64,000 nt of DNA from Dermatophagoides farinae (lineage: Eukaryota > Arthropoda > Arachnida > Sarcoptiformes > Pyroglyphidae): assembly GCF_024713945.1 (NCBI RefSeq), contig NC_134678.1, positions 1,736,001 through 1,800,000 of the forward strand. Reading direction: 5' to 3'. Positions within the stretch are counted from its first letter, which is position 1; each line of letters starts with the position of its first letter. The notes under the pieces are model-generated. The model did no database searches and was not told the origin of the DNA. It saw nothing but the letters and a program-made list of their open reading frames with translations. The position numbers were made by a program, and so were the translations under genes. Shown piece after piece: positions 40,001 to 51,347 of the stretch.

Positions 40001-42396
40001 AAAAAAAACCAATTTAACTTCAATATATCCCTCATCCCTCACTCTTATTTATAACCCTCTACAACAACCGATTCGCTTGTTGTTGTATTAACGAGTTTAG
40101 ATTCCACAACAATCATCATCATCATTATAAAATCGCTAGGAACCTGAAACCTGACTTCAAGTTCAAGTGTAAAGCTAAACCATTCATTTGTATATATTTG
40201 AATCAAACCAACGAACCAGACACAAACAACAAACACGAACACACACACGCAAATATCGACTAGCAATGATCGTTGTCATTGTTACCTGTTGTTATATTTG
40301 ACTTTTTGTTGTTGTTTATTGTTTGATATATAGTTGATTTGGCTGGTTTTTTTTACCTCGGTTGTTTTTTTTTTGTTTGTTTCGGGTTTGATTTTTACCT
40401 TTTATTTTTTTTTTATTATTTGTGATGGTTGAATGTCGATCATCAAAATTATTATCATCATTATCAACAATAACTATGACGACATCAAACATGATCAACA
40501 TTGTTGATTTATTGGTCGATCATCAATTCCTAAGCCAGTGTTGTCTGGTTTATCGGTAATTGATATCCGGTTTTTTTATTATTTTTTTTCAGAGAAAAAA
40601 AAACCACAAACAATAGTTCATTGATCGATCATCATCATCATCATTATTATTATTAACGTTTAATATTTTCAATTTATTATTATCCAGATGGATAGATTAA
40701 TGATGATGATGATCATCATCATCATCATAAAATGACCGATCAACGATGATTATATCATACATATGGCCATAGTGTGTATATAAAGTGCACATGACCTTTG
40801 GCACACACCTCAGACAATGGTCGACCTTTAACCAAATACAAATATAATGGATAAATGTCACCCTATATATATAAATACAATACAATGTAACACAAAAGGC
40901 TAAAATCATTATCATCATCATCATTATTAAAATGATCATTATATTTAAATGGGATATATAGTTTTTTTTTCATTCATTTAGAAATTATAATAATGATGAT
41001 GGTGGTGGTAGTTGGGTTTGTTTTTTTTTTATTTTGTTTTGTTTTGCCCGATTAATTTGGTTCAAACCAATGTCGTTTGGTTGTCGGCCAGGTTGCCCAA
41101 TTTTCATTGTGTTTGGTTAAAATAATTTTCGAGGTATTTTTTTTTGTTTTTGTTGGAAAAAGACAATTAAGGCATCATCATTATCATCATCATCATCATC
41201 GTCATTGTATTACCTGTGTGTTTTGTGTAAATGCAAAGATTAATTTTCATATTTCTATTAGATTGTACTCTATTCATTTTTTTTTCTTTAGTGCGAGATA
41301 TAATTAGCAATGATGAAAACACACACAAACACAGACACGCAGACACACACACACACACACAATTGCTCATTGCAAAATGAATTCAATGAACTTTTTTCAT
41401 CATTCTTCGTGATCAATGAATTGAGATTCGATTAAAAATAATCCAATTATTTTTAGTGGAGAAAAAAAAAGAATTTTCTCGTTTAATTGTCGAATTGTGA
41501 TTGCCAATGTCGATTCTGTGAATTATTTTTTAGGTAAAAATTGATAGGCTAATAACTTGTTCCAGAAGGTCATGATTAATTTGAATTTTGAATTATGAAA
41601 TAGGTGACGAAATTTATCGTAAAAAAATAAAAATCCAACCAACCAACAACCTGTTATTAGTTAGTTATCATCATTCGAACACACAACATATTACTGATGA
41701 ATAATTTTTTATTATTGAGATGAATTTTCATTGAAAGAGCCATTAATTTCATGAATTATAAATTATCGCCCATAATTACCATAATTTGCAATATTTGATA
41801 TTCAAACATTGCACGTTTTTTTCCATTCTCTTTCTAATCCTTCGTCAACAGACGATAGAATATTAATTCAATTTTTAATGATAATTAATGTTATTTGATC
41901 TTGATCAACATGACATTCATGATTTGATGATTTATCCATTTTTTTTAGCAATGAAAAAAAAAACATTAAAATCTTTTCAATTTTTCCACAATTCAAATGT
42001 TCAATCATTCAATTGTTTCAAATGTTTGGTGTGGTCTTGCACTGGCCAAACATGATGTGTAGATGAGATTGAATCATTACTGGACAAACAAACAATATTG
42101 TTGTTGTTTCAAAAGATTTATGATTAAAGATTCATCTTAATTTCATTGTGAGCAAACGAAAGCAAAAAAAAAAAAAAATCATTCCAATAATGAACTCTGA
42201 ATTGAAGTAACAATTTTCTTGGAACAAATTTTTGTTTTCTCTTTAAATGACAAGTTTAAAGTTTATGTTTTTTCATGTTATATGGAAAAATATGGAAAAT
42301 GAAAATTCATTTCATTCTACAAAATTTGAATTGAAAGACCATTCATCATTGTGTCAATGATGAAAATTTATTTATTTCTAACTGTGTCTGTGTCTG

Positions 42397-42427
<31 letters not shown>

Positions 42428-44496
42428 TCAAGAAGATCCCTGCTATGAATTTTTCTTTGAAAGAAAATGAAATGATTGAAATATTATTCAAATAACCATA
42501 ATATAATGGCAATATGCAATGATAAAAACAGAGGAACAAAAAAATTTAAATAAAATTTTGGTCATCCTGATGAAAACAAAACAAACAACAAACAGAAACG
42601 AAATTCATTCATTGATTCATTCAATCATATATAGGAAGTGTATCTAGCCCTTATTGCCTAGAAAGATAAGTAGCTTTGATTCAAACTAAATCATCATTTT
42701 AAGATTATGTGTTTTTTTTTGTTACATCATCAGTTCCGCATTTTTGGATATATTGAACAAATATGGATATATATCATTGCACAAATGTGGAAAACAAGAA
42801 TGATTCACTTGTTGCAATGTTTCCAATACTTTTGACACAACGGAAATGATGGTTGTGGTTGGTTCTTTTTTTTCTTTGATCACAGGGTTCCTCAATCACA
42901 ATCGTAGAATTATTTCATTTTTATCAAGAATTTCCAATCTGAAAATTGTTTTTTTTTTCTCTCTCTTTCTCTCACAAATCATCTGTCAATATGGAAACCA
43001 AAAAAAAAAAAAAAAAATTATTGTTCCGACTTCTTGGAAGATGATCATTTAAATAAATCTTAAAACAAGTTTATGGACAGTCTGAATTGTCTTTTTTTTG
43101 TGTTTGTCTGCCTGTTTAATTGTGTGTGTGTGTTCCAAGAAAATGGCTCTGAAGATTAAGAACAGAACAATTGAAACGAAAAATTCAATATAGAGTGACC
43201 TTTTTGTTTTGTTTTGTTTTGAAAATCATAAAATTTCTTTCTTTTTTTTCTTCTTTCCACATCGTCCCTTAATCGATGAATTCAATTCAAATCGTTTCAT
43301 TTCATTCCGATAATCGTTATTCAGTTTTTATTTTTATATTGATTAATCAATTAATTAATTAATCAATCAGCCTTAAGTCTTTGTTTTTTTTTTTGGCCAA
43401 TTTCAATTCTTTTGACTCAATGTTGTTTTTTTTCTTGTTCTCATTACGAAATTCATTCTGAAAATTAATTATGAAGAGTTGATTGTTAATGTATTTTGCA
43501 TTATTTCAATATATTCATCATTAAAATATCCAAAAAGACAATGAAACAATTTCCGTTCAAGACGCCAGAGTGAAAAAAAAAACAAAATCCATGGATGCAT
43601 GTATCACAAAAATAGAATGCAGACACACACACAGACACACAGACAACAATCATGTTCAATGGATTTCGGCAATGTTGTTGTTGTTGTTGATGATGATGAT
43701 GATGATGATGATTAATCATTATTAACCAAATAACTCAAGTGTAACATGACATCCACATTCGATACACTCATACACACACACACACACACTAGATTACATT
43801 ACACTTTTTGCTCATCTTGAAATTTTATTATTATTCACCTTTTGTATGCCTACCTGTTTAAATTTAGATTCATTTTTTTTCAGTGTATTTTACTCGATTC
43901 ACACACACATAAAAATTTTGTTTTTTGTTATTGAGATTCAATTTTTTTTCATTTATGAAAAAAAAATAGAAAATGAAACAAACAATTTATCATCTTTACT
44001 TGTGTGGATATCCGGTTAAGAAACAAAACAAAAAAAAAAAAAGAAAAGAAAATCATTTTGGGCTAAGAATCTATGAGCTATGAATGATAATTATCAATGA
44101 TGATTGATTATGTTGAAAACGTTCAAATTAACAATTATCAGAAAAAAAGGAAAATTTTCATTTGTTTATAAATGATGATTCGATATGATTATGAACATGG
44201 GATTTTTTTTTGTTATCCGTAACCAATCGACATAACAATGGTTGTTGTTGGTAACACAATAAATTCAGAGAAGAAAATTGTAAATCTTTCATTTGTCATT
44301 TTTGTTTGTTTGTTTGATTCACACCATTCAATTCAATATCTTTATCATCATCATCATCATTGTCACATATGAAACGCGTGAATAATTGTTGTTGTAAACA
44401 TTTGTTGATTATAAGAAAAAAAAATAAAAATTTTTTTTTTCACAGACTAAAAATCGATTATTGGAAAATCATCATTGAATTTTTCAGATAAAGGAT
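40001..44496. other. No recognisable gene; microsatellites, then plain AT-rich DNA
   Basis: Contains a 26-bp perfect GAT/ATC palindrome at 40700-40725, (ATC)n at 41174-41205, (AC)n at 41338-41361, (GT)n at 42404-42427, A18 at 43000-43017 and (GAT)n at 43688-43711. Between 41400 and 42400 there is little repeat and no frame worth naming. The last few hundred bases should hold the AGK 3' untranslated region. Confidence 0.6.
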
Positions 44497-46120
44497 TTAT
44501 CCTTGATTCATGATTTGATGATGATAAATAAGGACACTTCGAGGTAGGAGGCTAATTTTAAATTTTGATGGCAATTCATAGCATTCATTATCGATGGATA
44601 TCCATCCAATATTTTCATCAACATTGCCAACATCATTATCATCATTATCAGGATCTTGAATGTTTTGTTCCGTTTGATCAACGACATGGTTGTCATCCCC
44701 ATCAATTTCTTTGATTGCATTTGGTCTGTGTTGTTTGATTTGATCGACCAATTTGAAATGCGAAACCACAGGTTTGTCATCGTCAAACATTGTTTGAATT
44801 CGACAGTCTTTAGTTTGGATCACTGTACCACTTTCGAGTGATTCGTTTCGATACATTCGAGCTCTAAATTTGGGATTTGATAGATTAATTTATCAATTTA
44901 ATTAGTAAATAAAATACCCACCCTTCTTGGATGAATGACATTCGATCCATATCTGCAGGATGAATGGTCAATTGTATTGAATTATTAAATGTATCCTCAA
45001 CTAAAATGTTTTTGGATTTGAGTTTAACTGTTTCCCATTTATCACAATCATCGTTTGTAGTATTTTTCATTGTTTCAATCAAACGTTTTTTAGCTTCAGC
45101 CACTGGATCAACAACAGGTGGTGTCTGTTTTGGTAATGGCATGAATGAATGCCACCAACGTTTATTAGTGGATTTTAATATTGGTTCCATTTCTGGTTTT
45201 GTTGAATCCGTTTCATATCTTTGAAAACATTTGGAACAACCTGTACATGGTTTTGTATATTCTATGGATATTTCTTCGTTATCATCCCATTGTGAAGCTA
45301 AATTTTTAAATGATTGGAAAAACATTGCCAAATATGGTTTCATTCGTTGTCCTAGATACCAATACTGGTCAACTTTACGAAGCACATCTTGTAATTGGCC
45401 AATATTCATGAATCCAATCGAATAAACAGGCCGACCACGTTCACCTTCGATTTTCATTACATCGACATTATTGAATGTTTGTCTTATGACAGCCATGGAA
45501 CTTTCGGCAAGAATTTTTGCTTTCTTATCTTTTCGGGGATCATAGATTTGTGAATTCAATTTATAAGATATAGAATTATTTTTTCCAATAGGCAGAATGC
45601 CAATTGGAAATCTTCGTATGGCATCCGATGAATCTGTTCGCCTTAATAAACCGGTGATTGCTTCATGAACGGTACCATCACCACCGGCCACAACAACACA
45701 ATCAGTATTATCCATAATTTCCATCAAGTCTTTCACTTGTCCTTCAGCTTCGATTATTACCAATGAAACTTTTAAGCCAGCCAAATGAAATAATGGAGCA
45801 CAATATTTTTCATAATCAGCTTTTCCTTTTCGTTTATTAGCCACTGGATTCAATAATACAGTCACATGACGAGCTGTTTCCATTGGACCAATTTTTTCTT
45901 CACCATATTTCTATAAATTACAGAATATAAAACAATGAATCAATTTTATCATCATCATAATTAACATTACCAAAGCTTCTTGACAATAGGCTTTCATTAA
46001 ATTGAATTCTAAATATTTTCCATATCCATAATGGGTTCCCCAAACAGTCAGACCGGTGAAAAAGATGCTCTTTTTCCAATGATTTCTCAGTGTTTGAAAT
46101 ATTTTACCGATTTTAGACAT
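44497..46120 (-). CDS. AGK: Acylglycerol kinase, mitochondrial (AGK/MuLK-like), 3 exons
   Basis: Coding exons on the minus strand are 46120-45971, 45910-44922 and 44863-44497, with GT-AG introns of 60 and 58 bp, giving about 501 residues. Seen: an N-terminal hydrophobic stretch at about residues 18-33. A diacylglycerol-kinase catalytic domain follows, with LLNPVANKRKG at about 69-79 and the nucleotide-binding GGDGT at about 126-130. A CxxCxxC cysteine cluster lies at about 272-278, and the C-terminal WISIDNECYELP...LLPR segment is typical of the family. Known of the family: AGK phosphorylates mono- and diacylglycerol to lysophosphatidic and phosphatidic acid, and in animals also serves the TIM22 carrier-import complex of the inner mitochondrial membrane. 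The product is longer than human AGK (422 residues); part of the excess is an acidic Asp/Asn-rich segment in exon 3. The start was chosen because exon 1 supplies the membrane segment and joins exon 2 in phase 0. The AKR gene ends 178 bp upstream on the same strand. Confidence 0.96.
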
Positions 46121-46173
46121 TTTTTTATTCGTTGCAAATGTTCAATCAAATAATTTTATTTCAATTGAATCAT

Positions 46174-46184
46174 TTTATTTTATT
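46174..46184 (-). promoter_or_regulatory. Candidate poly(A) signals of the aldo-keto reductase gene
   Basis: Two overlapping AATAAA hexamers on the minus strand (plus-strand TTTATT at 46174-46179 and 46179-46184) lie 115-125 bp beyond the AKR stop and about 55-65 bp before the AGK start. The AKR 3' end and the AGK promoter must therefore share the 178-bp spacer. Confidence 0.5.
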
Positions 46185-46298
46185 TTTTTTTTCAGAAAAA
46201 AAACTTCATACAAATTTAAAATTCGCGTCTTCATAACACATGTGTGTGTTTTGGTCATATGTTGCCAAAACAAAGGCACTATTCAAATAGTGGATGAC

Positions 46299-47417
46299 TC
46301 AAAGAATAGGTTCAGGATCCCAACAGAATTTATGATTCTCATTTAATCCATCAATTTGGGCCATATCTTCGATGGATAATTCGAAATCAAAAATTTGAAA
46401 ATTAGATTTCAATCTCTCAACTTTGGATGTTTTCGGTATGATGCCTAATTTTAAAAATAATGATTATTAGAATACGAAAATTACAAAATCGACAAAAATT
46501 AAACATACATAAATCATGTTGTAAAGCCCATTTGAGTAGAATTTGTGCAACAGTTTTCTCATATTTTTGGGCCATTTTTTTCAGCGTCAAATTTGTCGAT
46601 AAAATTGGCCAACCATCACGAGCTCCAAGTGATGAATAAGCTTGCACTATGATGGAATGTTTTTTACAAAAATCAATCAATTCTTTTGAATGAAACAATG
46701 GATGTACTTCAATCTACAAGATACAAATCAATAAACATATTAGATATCATTTGATTCATTGGTTCCAAAATCTTTACCTGATTAACAACGGGTTTGATTT
46801 TAGCATAACCGAAAAGTTCTTCTAAATGTCTTATAGTGTAATTAGAAACGCCAATATTTTTCACAATTCCTGCTTGCTGTAATTCTTCCAGATCTTGCCA
46901 ACTTCCACGACGATTTTCAGGATTTTTTGGACTTTTAGGTGTTGATCGACTACTACCAGGAAAATGTATCAATACAAGATCAATGTAGGATAATTTCAAA
47001 CGTTCAAGTGAATCCATAATAGCTTTTTTACATTTATCACGACCTTGATCAGCTGGACTTAATTTTGTCGTAATGAAAATATCATCTCTATTCAGATTGT
47101 ACGACGAAATATTGGAAATAATTTTTCCAATTATCGTTTCATTACGATAAACAGCGGCGGTATCTATTTTTAAATAACGAAAGGATTACATACACAAATT
47201 TTAGCTATACGAGATGTATACTAACCGATAAGCCTGTACCCGATTCGTAATGATTCGCCAATAATTTGGGACAATTCATGTTCATCTTTCATTAGATAGG
47301 TACCAACTATAGAAATAAAGAAAAAATTTACATAAAATCTGATTTTTTTTCTCATTCTCTTTCTCTCATACCTCCAATGATTGGAATTTTATTCCCATTG
47401 TTCATTTCAAATTTCAT
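46299..47417 (-). CDS. Aldo-keto reductase family protein, 5 exons
   Basis: Minus-strand exons are 47417-47372, 47306-47226, 47163-46778, 46713-46509 and 46444-46299. All four introns are 62-65 bp with GT-AG ends, giving 287 residues, normal for an AKR. Seen: the full catalytic tetrad Asp43, Tyr48 (GYRLIDTAAVYRNE), Lys76 (FITTKL) and His109 (LVLIHFPG). Later come the family motifs GIVKNIGVSNY, the PVVNQIEVHP junction across exons 3 and 4, and a C-terminal IPKTSKVERLKSN followed by FDFELSIED. Known of the family: NADPH-dependent reduction of aldehydes and ketones in a TIM barrel, usually cytosolic. The exact substrate cannot be told. The C-terminal substrate loop is short, ending CWDPEPIL. A second in-frame Met lies four codons in (47405-47403). 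Overlapping AATAAA signals on the minus strand lie about 115-125 bp past the stop, just ahead of AGK. Confidence 0.95.
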
Positions 47418-48492
47418 TGTGTTGTCAAAATTTTCAAAATTAAACGAAAAAAAAATTCTTATTGATCATGATCACTTGATTTATTCGAAAAAAAACAACT
47501 CAAAAATTCATAAATGACGTCACACAGAATTTTTTTTCAAAAAATGATTCGAATTTTTCCTGAATTTTCCACCTAAAGTAAAAATATCCAACAGAAGAAC
47601 GATTCCAACCGAATTTTGATTGTTTTTTTTTTGATTTGATCGATTTATTGGCCATAAAAATAAATGATTCGCCGCCTATTCAACAGACACAAACACAAAA
47701 AAAATGTTACACTTTTTTTCATTCTCAATGTAATTAAAATAAGCAAAAAAAACAACATCAAAATCACATGAATATAACGCGTCACCAATCTAATCCATGG
47801 ATCTATAATCACGGTTTTACACCTTTTGTTTGTGTGTGGATTAAAATTTCCTGATATTCAATCACTTTATTTTGTAGATGTAGACAAATTCTATATGTTA
47901 ATGATCCATACACTAATCCAACAATTGAAATCATAACAAATTTTCAATCAGCAGTTGAAATTTCTAAATTGTTAATTTTAATCATTGATTTATCATTTTT
48001 TCAGTTGTTCACATTTTCTTCTAAATAGATATTGAAAACAATCAAATGTTGTTTTTGTTTTACTATGACCACCATCATACCATTTTCATTTCATTGTTTC
48101 AAGTGTTTTGTTATATAAAACGAAACGGAAAAAAACCAAAAACACCGATTTGATGTGTCCAGTTTGGATAAAAATTTGATTGATTGAATATTTGCTAATT
48201 ATTGATAAATTGATACCAGTTTTTTGTTGTTGTTGTTGTTAAAAGAAAAATTCATTGGGTTGCGTTGATAATGTCGTTAACCGAAATTGCAACATCGAAA
48301 CCTTATTATTTGTTTGTGGAATGACGATTAAGATTAATCAAATTTTTTTTTATGTATTCTTTACGTATACTCTCTATCTCTTTCACAAAAAACATATAAA
48401 CGTCAATCAAATGTAAAAACATTAAGAAAAAAATCCATGTCTGTGGCAAAAAAAAAATGATTTTTTTCTGGTTTTTTTTTTGGTCTCCAACA
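47418..48492. other. Spacer between the aldo-keto reductase and secreted copy 1
   Basis: AT-rich, with no gene seen. It contains the AKR 5' flank, the opening block of duplication unit 1 at 47614 and, from about 47875, promoter-proximal sequence shared with copy 2. Confidence 0.5.
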
Positions 48493-48500
48493 TATATAAT
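48493..48500 (+). promoter_or_regulatory. TATA box of secreted-protein copy 1
   Basis: TATATAAT inside a block (CCAACxTATATAATGG...CCACC) that is conserved in the second copy at 50521-50528. It lies 112 bp before the start codon, so transcription probably begins near 48525 and the leader is about 80 nt. Confidence 0.6.
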
Positions 48501-48604
48501 GGCCACCTTTCAATTTGTCCTACCGTTATTATGTGATTTCATGTTTTAATCAATATAATTTTTTTTTGTGTATGATTGATTTTTTTCTGAATGATTCTCA
48601 AAAC

Positions 48605-49089
48605 ATGGCCATTCTATCACTTTTGGTCACATTTACTATCCTCACAATGACCATCATTCCAAATGATTCGAAGGCTGCACCACAATTTGCTATTCGAAAT
48701 AATGATGGTCAAGATCAATCACAAAGGTTGGTAGTGTCAATAAATAGTGTCCGTTTTGTTCTAACTTTTTTTTTATTTCACTGAATTATAGTGGTAATAA
48801 TCATCGCTTGTATCAATACTTGATATTGCGTCGTAAGATTCATTGTTCATTGAATCCAGAACTTTGTTCAACAGCTAACAAACATCATGGAAATAAAAAT
48901 GATTCACCAACCGTTAAGCCAGATGTTAATGTAATGCAATCGGTTGTTATGTTTGATATTTCGGTCATGATTCGTTATCCACCTTGTTGTATGAGCGGCA
49001 TACCAATCGGAAATTGCATCAATTGTAATGATAAAGGTGAAGATTTCAATCATCATTACATTGTTGATCCACATAATCCGGGCAGATAG
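48605..49089 (+). CDS. Small secreted six-cysteine protein, copy 1 (family unknown)
   Basis: Two exons, 48605-48726 and 48792-49089, with a 65-bp GT-AG intron (phase 2), encode 139 residues. Seen: a hydrophobic signal peptide at about residues 1-24, ending near NDSKA/APQ. The mature part holds six cysteines spaced C-x6-C ... CC-x8-C-x2-C at 59, 66, 106, 107, 116 and 119, enough for three disulfides. The C terminus is polar, ending DPHNPGR. I do not recognise the fold or family. An upstream in-frame ATG at 48572 would add 11 residues, but in copy 2 the matching ATG opens a frame that stops after six codons, so 48605 is preferred. The gene has its own TATA box and poly(A) signal. It differs from copy 2 at 8 of 139 residues. 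Secretion is inferred from the signal peptide; a role such as allergen, effector or antimicrobial would be speculation. Confidence 0.85.
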
Positions 49090-49293
49090 AATAGATGATA
49101 ATCATGGAATTTATCATTCAATTTTTTTTAAAAAATTCCGATTTTAAAAATCGTTACAAATTAAATTATGATTTTCCAAGCAAACAATAATCAACAATCA
49201 AGTATTATATTGAACTGTATTTCGATTCTTTTGATTTGTTCAATGTTAAACTTTATCCATAATTTTTTCTGTCTGATAAAATTTTTTTTAATG

Positions 49294-49299
49294 AATAAA
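49294..49299 (+). promoter_or_regulatory. Poly(A) signal of secreted-protein copy 1
   Basis: AATAAA about 205 bp after the stop, within ATGAATAAAAATCAACAACA. The same hexamer and context recur after copy 2. Confidence 0.6.
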
Positions 49300-49816
49300 A
49301 ATCAACAACACCGAAAAAAATTCATGATTGTTAATTTTATTTTGATTGTTTTTTTTGATTTGATCGATTTATTGATCAAATCAAAAAAAAAAAAAAAATG
49401 TACATGCATGTAAATGATTAAATCAAACAAAAAAAAACCCATTAGCATTGATCCGATACAAATTCCTTGATTCATTTTCAATGGCAATGTAAAGGTAATC
49501 GTTTTTTTCCAGGCCAGGTTTTTTTCCAAAATTTTCGAATATTAAATATTAGGTAGATGTAGTCAAATTCTATATGATAATGATCCATATCATTAATCAA
49601 ACACTTGAAATCATATCAAATTTTTAATCAGCAGTGATTTTCTAAATTGTTAATTTTAATCAATAATTTAACACTTTTTCGCTTGTTGATTGGAATTTTT
49701 TTTTCTCCCAAATAGATAATAGTAATCAATCAATCAATCAATCAAATGTTGTTTTTGTTTGCAACAAAATTTTGGTATACCACCATAATTCCATTATCAT
49801 TTCATTGTTTTGAGTG

Positions 49817-50110
49817 TTTATGTGTGTGTGTGTGTGCGTGGCAAATTTTAAGGTCAATATTTTTATTTATTATATATGCTAGTGTCATATGAAAAATTAA
49901 AAAACAACAACAACAACAAAAACAACAAAAATTTGACCTCGTGGCAAAAAAAAAAAAATAAGATCAATCAATGATTAAATTGTAATTACGAAACATCCAT
50001 TTTTGGTCAAACACACAGGCTAAATACACTTGAAATTTTTTTTTGTCGGCATAATAAAAGAATTCCTTGATAACAAATCAATGTTGAGATTTATGTGTGT
50101 GTGTGTGTGC
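49817..50110. repeat. Insertion bounded by 21-nt direct repeats in unit 2
   Basis: An identical 21-nt string, TTTA followed by eight TG units and C, occurs at 49817-49837 and 50090-50110. The segment between is absent from unit 1, where the flanking homology is nearly continuous. Either a microsatellite-mediated duplication or insertion in copy 2, or a loss from copy 1. No transposase or convincing terminal inverted repeat is visible. Confidence 0.6.
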
Positions 50111-50520
50111 ACAAATCTGTTATATAATGAAACAATGGTAACAAAAAACACCAATTCAATGTGCCCAATTGAATAAAAATTTGATTGATTGGATATTTAA
50201 GTAAATAAAGATGCTGATTATTGATAAATTGATACCAGTTTTTCTGTTGTTTTTTGTTGTTGTTGTTGTTGTTGTTAGAAGAAGAAGAATTCATACCATT
50301 TTTGGGTCGTTGATACTGTCGTTAACCGGAATTGCAATCTTGAAGCCTGATTATTTGTTGTTGGAATGGTGATTAAGATTAATCAAATTTTCTGTACGTT
50401 TACTCTATATATCTCTTTCTCATAAAAACATATATACGTCAATCAAATGTAAAAACATTGAGAAAAAAATCCATGTCTATGACATGGAACAATTTTTTTC
50501 TGGTTTTTTGGTTTCCAACG

Positions 50521-50528
50521 TATATAAT
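50521..50528 (+). promoter_or_regulatory. TATA box of secreted-protein copy 2
   Basis: TATATAAT at the position matching the copy 1 TATA box, 133 bp before the start codon. Confidence 0.6.
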
Positions 50529-50653
50529 GGGCCACCTATCAATATGTCTTATCGTTATTTTGTGATTTCATATTTTAATCGATATAATTTTTGCTTTCAT
50601 TTTTTGTGTATGATTGATTTTTTTTTCTGAATTATTTCTCAAAACAAACAATT

Positions 50654-51136
50654 ATGACCATTCTATCACTTTTGGTCACAATTACTATCATCACAATGAC
50701 CATCATTCCGAATGATTCGAAGGCTGCACCACAATTTGCTATTCGAAATAATGATGGTCAAGATCAATCACAAAGGTTGGTGATGTCGATAAAATATCCG
50801 TTTTGTTCTAACTTTTTTTTTATTTCACTGAATTATAGTGGTAATAATCATCGCTTGTATCAATACTTGATATTGCGTCGTAAGATTCATTGTTCATTGA
50901 ATCCAGAACTTTGTTCAACAGCTAACAAACAACATGGAAATAAAAATGATTCACCAACCGTTAAACCAGATGTAAATGTAATGCAATCGCTTGTTATGGT
51001 TGATATTCCGGTCATGATTCGTTATCCACCGTGTTGTATGAGCGGCATACCAATCGGAAATTGTATCAATTGTAATGATAAAGGTGAAGATTTCAATGAT
51101 CATTATATTGTTGATCCACATAATCCGGGCAGATAG
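50654..51136 (+). CDS. Small secreted six-cysteine protein, copy 2 (family unknown)
   Basis: Exons 50654-50775 and 50839-51136, joined as in copy 1, give 139 residues. The signal peptide and all six cysteines are retained. Differences from copy 1 by eye are A2T, F10I, L13I, H72Q, V92L, F95V, S98P and H128D. I count 8 replacement and 6 silent changes over 420 coding bases. The intron (50776-50838) is 63 bp, a multiple of three with no stop, so an unspliced message would encode a 160-residue variant with a 21-residue insert after residue 40, in the segment before the first mature cysteine. Splicing is preferred as the main form because donor, acceptor and flanking protein match copy 1, whose 65-bp intron would break the frame. 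Function unknown. Confidence 0.85.
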   Translation: MTILSLLVTITIITMTIIPNDSKAAPQFAIRNNDGQDQSQRLVMSIKYPFCSNFFFISLNYSGNNHRLYQYLILRRKIHCSLNPELCSTANKQHGNKNDSPTVKPDVNVMQSLVMVDIPVMIRYPPCCMSGIPIGNCINCNDKGEDFNDHYIVDPHNPGR

Positions 51137-51341
51137 AATAGATGATAATCATGGAATTTATCATTCAATTTTTTTTTTTAAAAAAATTCCGATTTTAAAA
51201 ATCGTTACAAATTAAATTATGATTTTCCAAACATACGATATTCAACAATCAAGTATTATATTGAACTGTATTTTTTTTTATTGTCGGTCAATCTTAAACC
51301 TTTTCCATATTTTTTTTATGTTTGATAGAATTTTTTTAATG

Positions 51342-51347
51342 AATAAA
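51342..51347 (+). promoter_or_regulatory. Poly(A) signal of secreted-protein copy 2
   Basis: AATAAA about 206 bp after the stop, in the same local sequence as in copy 1. The gene converges with p23, whose stop lies about 490 bp further on. Confidence 0.6.

Larger units (their letters stand above)
47614..49339. repeat. Tandem duplication unit 1 (carries secreted-protein gene copy 1)
   Basis: This unit is alignable by eye with 49340-51395. It opens with a TTTTGATTG, T-run, GATTTGATCGATTTATTG block at 47614-47650 that recurs at 49340-49374. Strong similarity then covers the upstream region from about 47875, the whole gene, and the 3' flank to the last shared GTTAATTTTATT near 49342. Between the opening block and 47875 the two units have diverged heavily. 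Confidence 0.8.

Noticed and set aside
40045-40266. Minus-strand 73-codon frame with a non-repetitive middle
   Set aside because: The start lies in non-conserved sequence leading into CA repeats and the middle contains an ATC-derived Met run. No homologue, and length within chance.
48572-48604. Upstream in-frame ATG extending secreted copy 1 by 11 residues
   Set aside because: The equivalent ATG in copy 2 reaches a stop after six codons, and the extension would bury the signal peptide behind polar residues.
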